DNA of 64,000 nucleotides from assembly GCA_002420005.1 (NCBI GenBank), contig DIHE01000126.1:91522-155521 (forward strand). Direction: 5' to 3'. The translations under genes were made by a program, and so were the position numbers. This stretch comes from Holophagales bacterium UBA5704. GTDB taxonomy: Bacteria; Acidobacteriota; Thermoanaerobaculia; Multivoradales; UBA5704. Positions within the stretch are counted from its first letter, which is position 1. Each line of letters opens with the position of its first letter. Shown piece by piece: positions 54,030 through 63,146 of this stretch. The notes under the pieces are model-generated. The model saw nothing but the letters and a program-made list of their open reading frames with translations, searched no databases and was not told the DNA's origin.

Positions 54030-54030
54030 T

Positions 54031-57000
54031 CTACTCATCCACCGCCTTCACCACCAAGAGCTCATCGACCTCGGCGAGGGCGGCGGTGACCGCCGCTTCC
54101 AACCGGCCCAGATGTTCGAGGTGCGTCGGGCTGGGCGGTGACCAGGAGGCGGTCACGTAGCCCTGGACGAAGGAGAGGCGGCTGAAGAGGTCGTCGCCGG
54201 CCCGCAGGCCGATGCTGTCGTAGGGGCTCCACAGCCGCCGCTCCAAGGCGTCGAGCCGGCTGCGCAGGGCGGCGGCGGTTTTGCCCAGGGCGGCTTCGGC
54301 GGGTCCCTCCACGTCCTTGTCCACGCGAAGGCGGCGGGCCCGGGCGGGCGCCTGGTCGAGATCGGAGCGCTCGTCGCGGATGCGCTGGATGGCCCGCAGG
54401 AGGCGGTTGCGCAAGTCGCCGACCCGCTGGATGGCCGCCTCGCGCGCCGCCCAGTCTTCGTCGCGGTTGGCGGAGCGCGGATCGGGGAGCACCCGGACGG
54501 TGCCTTCCGCCTGGTGCTCACCCAGCTTCACCGCGACTCCATAGAGGCCCGGCGGCAGCTCCGGGCCGGCCGGGTCTTCGGCCGGCGGCAGCGCGGGGTC
54601 CGCCGGGGGCTGGACGGGCTCATCGCGGGTGAGATTCCAGGCCACCCGGTTCACTCCCCGATGGGCCGGCACCTTGAAGTGGCGCACGAGCCGTCCGGTG
54701 GCGTCGGTGATCCGGATCTCGGCCTTGGGCGCGGCCGGTGCCGCGGGGGTCTCCGCCACCGGCTCCGGCGGGAGCCCGCGCCGTGCCCGGGCGAGGGCCT
54801 CCGGCGTCGCACCGGCCGCCCTCGCGTCCTCCCGCCGGCGGGCTTTGCGCGCGCGCTCCTTCTCGGCCTCCGGAAGCGGCAGGTCCTCTGCGTTCAGGGA
54901 GAACGTGAGAAGGGCGCCGTAGGGGCGGTTCTCGCCGCGGAATTCCGAGAAACCGAGAGCAAAGCCGCCATCCTCCGGGCGCTTCGCATACTGCCGGGCG
55001 TCCGGCGGCGGGAACAGGTGCACCGGCCGGCTCAGGACCTCCGCGGAGAGGGTTCGCAGCGGCTGCAGATCGTCGAGCACGTACAGGCCACGGCCGTGCG
55101 TGGCGATGACCAGATCGTGATCGCGCGGGTGGATCGCCAGGTCCATCACCGGCACCGTGGGGACGCCGTGCTTCCACGGGAACCAGGCCCGGCCGCCGTC
55201 GAGGCTCACCCAGAGACCGATCTCCGTACCGAGGAAGAGGAGGTCGGGATCGACCGGGTCCTGCTCCAGGACGAGGGCAGGGCCGCGCAGGTCCGGCGTG
55301 ACGAGGCTCTTCCAGGTCTTTCCCCAGTCGTCGGTGCGCAGGACGTACGGGGCGAAGTCCGAGCGGCGGTGGTTGTCGAGCACGACGAAGGCGCCGGCCG
55401 GGTTGTGGCGGGAAGGGCGGACATCCGGGATCCAGGTGTTGGCCGGCACGCCCACGAAGCCTGCTTCGAGGCTCTGCCAGGTCGTCCCGCCGTCGCGGGT
55501 GAGGTGGAGTCGTCCGTCGTCCGTGCCCACCCAGATCACCCCTTCCTGGAGCGGGCTCGGTGCGATGGCGAGGATGGTGGTGTGCGCCTCTGCACCGGTC
55601 GAGTCCGGGGTGAGGCCGCCGCTTTGGGTGCCGTGCTGCCAGTCGGGATTGTCGGTCGTCAGATCAGGGCTGATCGTCGTCCAGGTCTCCCCGCGATCGG
55701 TGGACTTGTGGAGGAACTGGCTGCCCAGGTAGAGCGTGCCGGGGTGGAACGGGTCGGTGGCGAGGCCGGCGTTCCAGTTGAACCGGAGCTCGCTGTCCGG
55801 GGACGGCGGCGACAGCGGCGCCGGCTTCAGATCGCGGATCTGGCCTGTGGCGACCTCATAGCGGCCGAGGTTGCCTCCCTGGTAGAGGGAGTAGATGAAT
55901 TGCGGATCGCCGGTGTCCGGCAAGGTCTCGAAGCCGTCCCCGGTCCCGACGGGGATCCAGGCATGGTTGCGGATGCCGCCGGACTGCCAGACCGCGGACG
56001 GACCGCGCCAGGAGCCGTTGTCCTGCAGGCCGCCATACACGTTGTAGGGGGTCTGCTGGTCCACCGCCACGTGGTAGAACTGGGCGAGCGGCAGATTGGC
56101 GACGAAACGCGCCGTCTTTCCGCGGTCCTCGCTGATACCCAGCCCGCCGTCGCCCGCCAGAATGAAATGATCGGGATCGTTCGGATCGATCCACAGGTCG
56201 TGGAAGTCGCCATGGATCGTGTAGCCGTCGATCAGCTCGCGGAAGGTGCGCCCGCCGTCTTCCGAGACCCGCAGATCGTAGTCCAGGGCGTAGACCCGGT
56301 CGGGCCAGGCCGGATCGACGCGGACCTCACCGAAGTAGAACGGCCGGGGATTGACGTCCCAGCGGTCGTTGACGGCCTTCCAGGTGCGTCCGCCGTCCTC
56401 GGAACGCACCAGGGCGCTTTTCTGCGCTTCGACCATGGCATAGACGACGTCGGGCCGGGAGGCGCAAAGGGCGAGGCCGATGCGGCCGAGATCGCCTGGC
56501 GGCAGACCGTCCTCGGCGGTGATCTGCCGCCACGTGGAGCCCCCGTCGTGGGTCACGTAAAGGCCCGAGCCCGGCCCGCCGGAGCGGAAGAACCAGGGCC
56601 AGCGGCGCACCTGCCAGAGGGAGGCAAACAGCTTGTCCGGATTGCGCGGATCGAGGAGAAGATCGGCGCCGCCGGTTCTCTCGTCGACGAAGAGAACGCG
56701 CTTCCAGGTGCGCCCGGCGTCCTCGGTCTTGAAGATGCCGCGCTCCGGGTTCTCGCCCCAGAGGCGCCCGAGCGCCGCCACCCAGGCGACGTCGGGGTTT
56801 TTCGGATGCAGGACGATGCGGTGGATGCGCTCGGTCGCCTCGAGCCCGAGGTGGCTCCAGGTGCGTCCGCCGTCGCGGGTGCGGTAGACCCCGTTGCCGG
56901 CCGAGACGCTGTTGCGCACGTTGCCTTCCCCGGTGCCCACCCAGACCACGTCCGGGTTGTGCGGATCGATCGCCAGGGCACCGATCGAGGCGACCGGCTG

Positions 57001-57258
57001 ATCGTCGAAGACCGGGGTCCAGGTGGTGCCGCCGTCGGCCGACTTCCAGATGCCTCCTGACGCGGCGCCGACCCAGACGGTCGCGGGATCAGAAGCGACC
57101 GCCGCGACGGCCGTGACCCGGCCGCTCATGCCGGCGGGGCCGATCGCGCGGGCTGCCAGGCCGGCGAGGAGATCCGGATCGACGGACGGGAGGGCGGCTC
57201 CTGCCGCCAGGGTGGGGGTGAGCGCCAGGATGAGGGCGGGAAGCAGGCTCTTGCGCAC
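54031..57258 (-). CDS. Second secreted sortilin-like (VPS10/BNR) beta-propeller protein
   Basis: A 1075-residue exported protein with a signal peptide (about residues 1-22) and about ten Asp-box motifs (KSADGGTTWTP, TRDGGRTWSHLG, SEDGGRTFRE, THDGGSTW). The propeller region spans about 40-720; a C-terminal extension with a Glu/Arg-rich helical segment (near 800-840) and a helical end follows. Paralogue of the protein at 40.5-43.6 kb. GTG start at 57258 with GGAGG eight bases upstream. It is convergent with the tricorn gene and downstream of the TonB-dependent receptor gene but separated from it by a strong terminator. Confidence 0.82.
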   Translation of the reverse strand: MRKSLLPALILALTPTLAAGAALPSVDPDLLAGLAARAIGPAGMSGRVTAVAAVASDPATVWVGAASGGIWKSADGGTTWTPVFDDQPVASIGALAIDPHNPDVVWVGTGEGNVRNSVSAGNGVYRTRDGGRTWSHLGLEATERIHRIVLHPKNPDVAWVAALGRLWGENPERGIFKTEDAGRTWKRVLFVDERTGGADLLLDPRNPDKLFASLWQVRRWPWFFRSGGPGSGLYVTHDGGSTWRQITAEDGLPPGDLGRIGLALCASRPDVVYAMVEAQKSALVRSEDGGRTWKAVNDRWDVNPRPFYFGEVRVDPAWPDRVYALDYDLRVSEDGGRTFRELIDGYTIHGDFHDLWIDPNDPDHFILAGDGGLGISEDRGKTARFVANLPLAQFYHVAVDQQTPYNVYGGLQDNGSWRGPSAVWQSGGIRNHAWIPVGTGDGFETLPDTGDPQFIYSLYQGGNLGRYEVATGQIRDLKPAPLSPPSPDSELRFNWNAGLATDPFHPGTLYLGSQFLHKSTDRGETWTTISPDLTTDNPDWQHGTQSGGLTPDSTGAEAHTTILAIAPSPLQEGVIWVGTDDGRLHLTRDGGTTWQSLEAGFVGVPANTWIPDVRPSRHNPAGAFVVLDNHRRSDFAPYVLRTDDWGKTWKSLVTPDLRGPALVLEQDPVDPDLLFLGTEIGLWVSLDGGRAWFPWKHGVPTVPVMDLAIHPRDHDLVIATHGRGLYVLDDLQPLRTLSAEVLSRPVHLFPPPDARQYAKRPEDGGFALGFSEFRGENRPYGALLTFSLNAEDLPLPEAEKERARKARRREDARAAGATPEALARARRGLPPEPVAETPAAPAAPKAEIRITDATGRLVRHFKVPAHRGVNRVAWNLTRDEPVQPPADPALPPAEDPAGPELPPGLYGVAVKLGEHQAEGTVRVLPDPRSANRDEDWAAREAAIQRVGDLRNRLLRAIQRIRDERSDLDQAPARARRLRVDKDVEGPAEAALGKTAAALRSRLDALERRLWSPYDSIGLRAGDDLFSRLSFVQGYVTASWSPPSPTHLEHLGRLEAAVTAALAEVDELLVVKAVDE

Positions 57259-57303
57259 CAGGGTATCCTCCAGGGAAGCCTTCGCGAGGAGCCTATCGCA
57301 CTC

Positions 57304-57332
57304 AAAGAAAAAGGGGAGCCTTGCGGCTCCCC
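57304..57332 (-). terminator. Intrinsic terminator of the TonB-dependent receptor gene
   Basis: On the minus strand GGGGAGCC, loop GCAA (a GNRA tetraloop) and GGCTCCCC form a perfect 8-bp stem (57332-57313), followed directly by TTTTTCTTT. It starts about 29 bases after the receptor stop codon. This is the clearest rho-independent terminator in the window. Confidence 0.9.
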
Positions 57333-57360
57333 CGGTACGTGCCTGCCGCGTTGGGCGGGC

Positions 57361-60210
57361 TTAGAAGCGCAGGCGCAGACCGAGCTGGGCGAGCCGCTGC
57401 TCGGGCTGGAGGTTGCTGGAGCCGGCGTAGGCGTTCGGTTGGCCGAAGCGGTTGAAGAGCGTCGGGTTCTTCTCGTTGGAGAGGTTGAAGACCTCGCCGA
57501 TCAGCTCGAGCGAGAAGCGATCTGCGAAGGAGAATTCCTTGGACAGGCGCAGGTCGAGCTGCGAGAACTTGGCGCCACGGCCACGGTTGACGCCTTCGCG
57601 GCCGGGGAAGTCATACACGAAGCCGTCGCCGTTCAGGTCCTGGTCCGCGAAACGGCTGTAGGGCAGGGCCGAGCGGTAGCGGAACATGCCGGAGACGTTC
57701 AGGCCCCAGGGGCCCCGCCAGAGGCCCGACAAAGTCACCCGGTGCCGGGCGTCGGTGTTGAGCGGGCCGAAGCAACGGTCGCACTGCGGATCGAGCGGAT
57801 TGGCCGAGACGTCGCGGCGGCCGCCGCCCACGTCGGCCTGGTGGCCGGCGTCGGTGATGCGGAACTCATCGGCGCCCGCCAGCACGTTGCCGGTCGCCTC
57901 GGAGTAGGTGTAGAAGCCCTGCAGCTCGAACTTGTCGCTCAGCCGCGCACGGGCGCTGAGGTTGACGGCGTTGTAGTCGGCCTGGCCATCGCCGTACCAC
58001 AGCCGGAAGTTGCCGAACTGCGGGAAGCGGCGCTGCCCGTTCGCGGTCACGGGGTTGGCGCGGAACCGGTACGGGATGTGGCGATAGTTGATCCGCACGC
58101 CTTCGAAGTTGAGGCCGAGCCAGTTGTTGACCTGCCAGGAGTAGCCGAGCGAGGCCTGGGCGGAATAGGGGGTCTGGAGCGTCGGCGACGCCACCTCATT
58201 GGGCGGGAAGGCCGCGGTGGCCGGCGGCAGCGGCGGCAGCTGGCCGGGCCGCAGGGGGACACCGTTGATCTTGATGCCGTTCGGATCGACGAGGTTCAGG
58301 CGCACACCATAGTCGGACTGCACGGCCGCCGACGGGAACAGGATGGTGGCGTTGGTGTAGGGGAAGTCGTAGTAGATGCCCCAACCGCCCCGCACGATCT
58401 GCCGGCCGTTGCCCGTGAGGTCATAGGTGAACCCGAGACGCGGCGCATAGTTGTCGTCGTCGTTCTCCAGCACGCCGCCGCGGCCACCCTTGAAATCGTT
58501 CAGGTAGTACTCGTTGAACGTGGTCTGGGTGGACAGGGCCTTCCAGATCGGGTTGGTGCGCTGGTCGAGGTCGAAGCCCTCCCAGTAGTCATAGCGCAGG
58601 CCGAGGTTCAGGGTCAGCCGGTCGCTCAGGAAGATGTCGTCCTGGAAATAGCCGCTGTACTGGTCGACCGGGGTGGAGTCGGAGAACGAGCCGCCGAAGA
58701 TCGTGAAGTCGATCACCGAGACGTTGTCGTTGCCCACCGTCCACTGGCCCTGGAGACCGGTCGAGAAGTCGCCTCCCAGCTCGGGCTCGTGGATGTAGTT
58801 CAAGCCGGCCTTGAACTGATGGGTCTTGCCCCACAGGCTGCGGGTGAAGCTCAGGTCGTCCTTGTACTGGTACTTGGTCTGCGAGGTGGACTGCGGGGTG
58901 TTGATGTTCTGGCCGGTGTGGAAGCCCGAGGGATAGTAGATCGTCGGGGCGTCGGAGTCGGCCGAGATCAGGTTGTCGAACTGGGTGTACTGGAACAGGA
59001 ACTCGTTCAGGGTGTCGCCGCTGATCTGCAAGGTGTGGCCGGCGAGGATCGAGCTGTACTCGTTCGACACCGTGCCGAGCGCGTCGGGGGCGGCGAGGGA
59101 GGACGCTCCGTACTTGTCGCTGTTCTTCTGGTAGCCGTACCGGACCTGCAGGTACTGCTTCGCCGAGAGGTCATAGGTCACCTTGGCGGTGAGCAGCTCG
59201 TCCTCGAACGGCGTGGCGAAGGACTTGCCGTCGAGCGCCGGCGCGATGCCGCCGCTGTCGACGGTGTAGAAGGTGTCGCGCTCGGTCTTCTCGTAGGTGG
59301 CGAAGAAATGGGCCTTGTCGCGGACGATCGGGCCACCGACGGCGAGGCCGTACTGCTTGCGCTCGAGCTTCTGCTTGTCGGCGCCCAGCTGCTTCTCGGT
59401 CTCGGTCTTCTCGGCCAGGCTGTCGTCGCGGAAGAAGCCCCAGGCGGCACCCTTGAAGTCGTTGGTGCCGGTCTTGGTGACCACGGTCAGGACGCCGCCG
59501 GTGGAGCGGCCGTACTCGGCCTTGTACTGCTGCGTCTGGATGTTGAACTCCTCGACGCTCTCCAGGTTGAAGTTCTGCAGCGCGCCGCCGATCGTGTCGT
59601 CGGTGTTGTCGCCGCCGTCGATGATGTAGTTGACGTTGCGCCCGACGCCGCCGTTCAGGGCGACGGTGAGCTGGCCCGGCTTGGTCGGGTCGGAGTTGTA
59701 GTTGAGGCCGGTGCCGGGAGCCAGGATCGCCAGGTTGGCGAACTGCCGGCCGTTGAGCGGCAGGTTCTCGAGCTGCTGCTCACTGACCACTGCGCCGATG
59801 CTCGGCGTGGTCTGGACGAGCGGCGCCTCGTCGACGACCGTGATCGCCTCCTGGACGCTCGACGAGCCCATGGTGATCTCGAGGTTGCGCTGCGCGGCGA
59901 CGGAGAGCTTCACGCTTTCGACGGTGACCGCCGCGAAACCGTCCAGCTCCGCCTTCACCGTGTAGGTGCCGACCGGCACGGAGGGGAGCAGGAAGGTGCC
60001 GTCGGGACCGCTCGTGCCGGAGCGCTCGAGGCCGGTCTCGGTGTTCGTGGCGGTGACGGTGGCGCCGGGAAGCGGGGCGCCGTCCTTGTCCTGGATGCGC
60101 CCGGCCAGGTTCGAGCCCGCGGTCTGCGCGCTCGCGAACGGCGCGCAGACCAGGGCGAGCGCCAGGGCCAGGACGAGGCCGCGGAGCGCCGGGTGGTTCA
60201 TGGCTTTCAT
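57361..60210 (-). CDS. Oar-like TonB-dependent receptor
   Basis: A 949-residue outer-membrane protein. Signal peptide about residues 1-28, then a carboxypeptidase-regulatory-like beta-domain (about 30-110; IQDKDGAPLPGATVTATNTE), a TonB plug with NLPLNGRQFANLAILAPG, and a long beta-barrel ending in Phe (LGLRLRF), the usual outer-membrane sorting signal. The acidobacterial Oar-type receptors are numerous and may import saccharides or peptides. AAAGGAG precedes the ATG at 60210; 60201 is a weaker alternative. It lies downstream of the sulfatase-TPR gene on the same strand but has its own candidate promoter. Confidence 0.9.
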   Translation of the reverse strand: MKAMNHPALRGLVLALALALVCAPFASAQTAGSNLAGRIQDKDGAPLPGATVTATNTETGLERSGTSGPDGTFLLPSVPVGTYTVKAELDGFAAVTVESVKLSVAAQRNLEITMGSSSVQEAITVVDEAPLVQTTPSIGAVVSEQQLENLPLNGRQFANLAILAPGTGLNYNSDPTKPGQLTVALNGGVGRNVNYIIDGGDNTDDTIGGALQNFNLESVEEFNIQTQQYKAEYGRSTGGVLTVVTKTGTNDFKGAAWGFFRDDSLAEKTETEKQLGADKQKLERKQYGLAVGGPIVRDKAHFFATYEKTERDTFYTVDSGGIAPALDGKSFATPFEDELLTAKVTYDLSAKQYLQVRYGYQKNSDKYGASSLAAPDALGTVSNEYSSILAGHTLQISGDTLNEFLFQYTQFDNLISADSDAPTIYYPSGFHTGQNINTPQSTSQTKYQYKDDLSFTRSLWGKTHQFKAGLNYIHEPELGGDFSTGLQGQWTVGNDNVSVIDFTIFGGSFSDSTPVDQYSGYFQDDIFLSDRLTLNLGLRYDYWEGFDLDQRTNPIWKALSTQTTFNEYYLNDFKGGRGGVLENDDDNYAPRLGFTYDLTGNGRQIVRGGWGIYYDFPYTNATILFPSAAVQSDYGVRLNLVDPNGIKINGVPLRPGQLPPLPPATAAFPPNEVASPTLQTPYSAQASLGYSWQVNNWLGLNFEGVRINYRHIPYRFRANPVTANGQRRFPQFGNFRLWYGDGQADYNAVNLSARARLSDKFELQGFYTYSEATGNVLAGADEFRITDAGHQADVGGGRRDVSANPLDPQCDRCFGPLNTDARHRVTLSGLWRGPWGLNVSGMFRYRSALPYSRFADQDLNGDGFVYDFPGREGVNRGRGAKFSQLDLRLSKEFSFADRFSLELIGEVFNLSNEKNPTLFNRFGQPNAYAGSSNLQPEQRLAQLGLRLRF

Positions 60211-60239
60211 CTCGATCTCCTTTGGAGTCCTTGAAACGG

Positions 60240-60269
60240 ATTACATTGAAACGACGATCAGACCAACAA
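60240..60269 (-). promoter_or_regulatory. Candidate promoter of the TonB-dependent receptor gene
   Basis: On the minus strand TTGTTG (60269-60264) and TGTAAT (60245-60240) are spaced by 18 bases; the -10 matches five of six consensus bases. An overlapping choice, TTGGTC-17-TAATCC, is possible. The leader would be about 25 bases with AAAGGAG before the ATG. Confidence 0.45.
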
Positions 60270-60326
60270 CGCGAAACAGGCTGCAAAGTTGCACGCAGGA
60301 GAGGTTCCCATCGGCTCGCCGATCGG

Positions 60327-62504
60327 TCACCTCCTCCCCGCGGCCGGGGAACCGGGCGCGGACCCGGAGGCGAGGTGGGCGAGCAACCCTTCGGCGGCGC
60401 GGCGTTGTTCCGCAAATTGCGGATTGCCGGCGACGGCGCCGAGAAAGTCGCGATAGGCGGCCATCGCCGCCTCTCGTTCCCCCGCCTCCTGGAGCGCGAT
60501 CCCGCGATTGAGCCGGACCTCATGATACGACGGCGCGAGCGCGAGTGCCCGGTCAAAAAAGACAAGTGCTTCAGCAGGCCGATTGCGCGCCACCTCCAGC
60601 GTGCCCAACCCGTTCAGCGGCTCGGCATAGCGCGGCGCGGCCTGCGCCGACCGCCGGTACGCCTGCTCGGCCTCGGCGCTGCGGCCCAGCCCACGCAGGA
60701 CGTTGCCGAGATTGTTGAGCGCCAGGGCGTCGCGCGGGTCGAGGGCCACCGCCGCCTGGAGCTCGCGCAGTGCCTCCTCGGGCTTCTCCTCGGCGAGCAG
60801 GGCGAGCGCCAGGGTGTTGTGCGCCTCCGGCCGCGACGGATCGAGGTGCAGGGCGCGCTCCAGAGCCCGCCGGGCTTCCCCGGTTTCGCCCAGCTCGCGC
60901 AAGGCGGAGGCCAGGTTGTACCAGGCTTCCGGATCGTCCGGCGCGTCCTCGGCCGCCTGCCGGTAGAGGGGCACCGCCCGGCCGAGGTCGCCCTGCGCGC
61001 GGTACGCCCGCGCAAGCTCGCCGCGGAAGACCGGATTGCCGGGATCGGCGGCGACCAGCCCGGCCAGCGCTTCCAGGGCAGTTTGCACCTCGCCATCTTT
61101 CAACTGGTTGTGCGCGCGCTCATAGCGCTGGAAGAGGTCCACCATCTCGGCGGGGCCGGGCGCTCCGGAGGGAGCGCGGCGGGGGGGCGGCGCTGCGCCC
61201 CCGGCCGCATAGCCCAGGGCGGCGAGGCGCGCGCGCGTCTCCGCATCGGGAGCCCCGCGCGGTGCCTCGACCGCACCGGCCTCGATCTCGGCGAGGCGGG
61301 CGGCGAAGCCCGGCAGGGCGGCGGACAGATCCGCCCGATCCTTCAGATTGCTCGTCTCCCCGGGGTCGCTCGCCAGATCGTACAGCTCCGGCAGGGGAGC
61401 GGCGATGTATTTGACGTCGCGGCGGCGCAGGGCGGCGAGCGGGCTCCAGCCGAAGAACGCCGGGTAGCGGGTCTCGGCGTAGACGTCCCCCGGCGGCGGC
61501 TCGCTCCCGCCGGACAGTGCGGCGGAGAGGTCGCGCCCGTCGAGTGGACGGGCCGCGGGGGACGGCAGGGGGTGGCCGACCAGGCCGGCGAGCGTCGGCG
61601 CCAGGTCGACCAGCCCGAACGGCGTCCGCACCACCGAGCCGGCGGGCAGCCGCGGGCCGCGCAGGAGGAGCGGCACGTGCAGAGTCGGCTCATAGAGCAG
61701 AAGGCCATGGGTCTGCTCGCCGTGCTCGCCGAGCCCCTCCCCATGATCGGCGGTCACCGCCACCACCGTGGTCCGCGTGAGCCCGCGCCGCTCGAGCTCT
61801 TCCAGCAGACGCCCGATCTGCGCATCGACCGCGGCGATCTCGCCGTCGTACGGCCGGCCCGCGTGGCGCTCGCGAAACGGGGACGGCGGCGTGTACGGGG
61901 CGTGCGCATCGTAGAGATGAATCCACAAGAAGAAGGGCTGCGCGGAGGCCCCCGGGGCCGGCGGCGGTGCGCCTCCCAGCCAGGCGAGCGCCCGGTCCAT
62001 CACCTCCCGCCCGGGACGCTCGGCCTCCAGAGCCGTGCCGGCCCCGGGGTCGCGCACGATCTCGTCGTCGTAGACCCCGAACCCGCGTGCCAGGCCGAAC
62101 CGGCGGTCCAGCACGAAGGCGCCGACGAAGGCGCCGGTGCGGTAGCCGGCCGCTGCGAGGTGGGTGGCGAGCGTCGCCGTTCCCTCCGGGAGGGCCCCGG
62201 CACCGTTGTTGCGCAGTCCATGGTGCGGCGGCAGCCATCCGGAGAGGATCGTGGCATGGGACGGCAGGGTGAGCGGGACCTGCGAGCTCACCTGCGTGCC
62301 GCGGACCCCCTCGCGGGCCAGCCGGTCCAGCCACGGCGTCTCGGCGACCGTGCTCCCGTAGGCGCCCAGATGATCGGCCCGCACCGTGTCGAGCGTCACC
62401 AGCACCAGATTCGCAGGTGTACCCTCCCCGCTCTCCCGGGAACATGCAGCCAGGAGAAGGAGAAACGCCGTTGCGGCGAGCAGATTGAGACTACGATTGA
62501 GCAA
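60327..62504 (-). CDS. Sulfatase-like hydrolase lipoprotein with C-terminal TPR repeats
   Basis: A 725-residue lipoprotein. Signal peptide about residues 1-20 with LLAAC lipobox. An alkaline-phosphatase-superfamily sulfatase domain spans about 30-400: LVTLDTVRADHLGAYG (metal Asp), ADHGEGLGEHG (metal Asp/His). At the nucleophile position the motif reads PLTLPSHATILSG, so Thr replaces the Cys/Ser of the CxPxR formylglycine sequence and His replaces Arg. Six or so TPR units fill about 445-720. TTG start at 62504 is the only start close to the signal peptide; an AGGTG element lies upstream. It precedes the TonB-receptor gene by 116 bases on the same strand. Confidence 0.82.
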   Translation of the reverse strand: MLNRSLNLLAATAFLLLLAACSRESGEGTPANLVLVTLDTVRADHLGAYGSTVAETPWLDRLAREGVRGTQVSSQVPLTLPSHATILSGWLPPHHGLRNNGAGALPEGTATLATHLAAAGYRTGAFVGAFVLDRRFGLARGFGVYDDEIVRDPGAGTALEAERPGREVMDRALAWLGGAPPPAPGASAQPFFLWIHLYDAHAPYTPPSPFRERHAGRPYDGEIAAVDAQIGRLLEELERRGLTRTTVVAVTADHGEGLGEHGEQTHGLLLYEPTLHVPLLLRGPRLPAGSVVRTPFGLVDLAPTLAGLVGHPLPSPAARPLDGRDLSAALSGGSEPPPGDVYAETRYPAFFGWSPLAALRRRDVKYIAAPLPELYDLASDPGETSNLKDRADLSAALPGFAARLAEIEAGAVEAPRGAPDAETRARLAALGYAAGGAAPPPRRAPSGAPGPAEMVDLFQRYERAHNQLKDGEVQTALEALAGLVAADPGNPVFRGELARAYRAQGDLGRAVPLYRQAAEDAPDDPEAWYNLASALRELGETGEARRALERALHLDPSRPEAHNTLALALLAEEKPEEALRELQAAVALDPRDALALNNLGNVLRGLGRSAEAEQAYRRSAQAAPRYAEPLNGLGTLEVARNRPAEALVFFDRALALAPSYHEVRLNRGIALQEAGEREAAMAAYRDFLGAVAGNPQFAEQRRAAEGLLAHLASGSAPGSPAAGRR

Positions 62505-62612
62505 GCAACACCTGGATCTGTTCCTGGTGGCGAAGAATAGCGGAAACCGGGGCCGGGCGGGAAGAGCGGGCGGTCTGTTAGGATGATCCTGACTTGCGCA
62601 GAGGAGGACACC

Positions 62613-63134
62613 ATGACCAGCGGCTACGAAGAGGCCAAAGCGCAGCGCAACGTCCTGGAGAAGCTGGGGAGCCTGATCCCGGGCTTCCGTGGTTTCCAGG
62701 ACCGTGAGCTGCGGCGCGACGTCGACAAGCTCCAGCGGGAGCACATCGCCGGGGAGATCGGGCGGGTGAAGGCGCAGCTGCGCGACAAAGCGCGGGCGTA
62801 CACCGATGGTGGCCAGATCGCGCTCCTCGGGCCGTTCGACCGGCTCGACCGGCGGCTCGACGGGCTCGGCCAGTCCGTCCGCTTCGCCGACTACGGCGCG
62901 AGCGGCCTGTTCGACGCGGTGAAGATCGGTGAGGCGGAGCTGCAGCGGCTGTACGAGCTCGACCTCTCCCTGCTCGAGGACCTGGCGGCGCTGCGCGCCG
63001 AGGTGGCGGGCATCCCTGCGCCCGGGCAGGCCGACGCCTCCGCGGCGCTCGACCGGCTGGAGCAGCACGTCCGGGCTCTCGACGAAAAGTGGAACGGGCG
63101 CGAGCGGGTGATCAGCAACGTGGTGCGCGGGTAG
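62613..63134 (+). CDS. Small coiled-coil protein paired with an SPFH protein
   Basis: A 173-residue helical protein, rich in charged heptads (LRRDVDKLQREHIAGEIGRV and the C-terminal 60 residues), with a glycine-containing turn in the middle. I do not recognise a named family; proteins like this are often encoded just before the SPFH/virion-core-like protein, as here with a 12-base gap. ATG 62613 follows GAGGAGGACACC, a good ribosome-binding site; the longer frame from 62583 lacks one. It may be an assembly partner of the SPFH protein. Confidence 0.68.
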   Translation: MTSGYEEAKAQRNVLEKLGSLIPGFRGFQDRELRRDVDKLQREHIAGEIGRVKAQLRDKARAYTDGGQIALLGPFDRLDRRLDGLGQSVRFADYGASGLFDAVKIGEAELQRLYELDLSLLEDLAALRAEVAGIPAPGQADASAALDRLEQHVRALDEKWNGRERVISNVVRG

Positions 63135-63146
63135 GAGGCCAGACCA

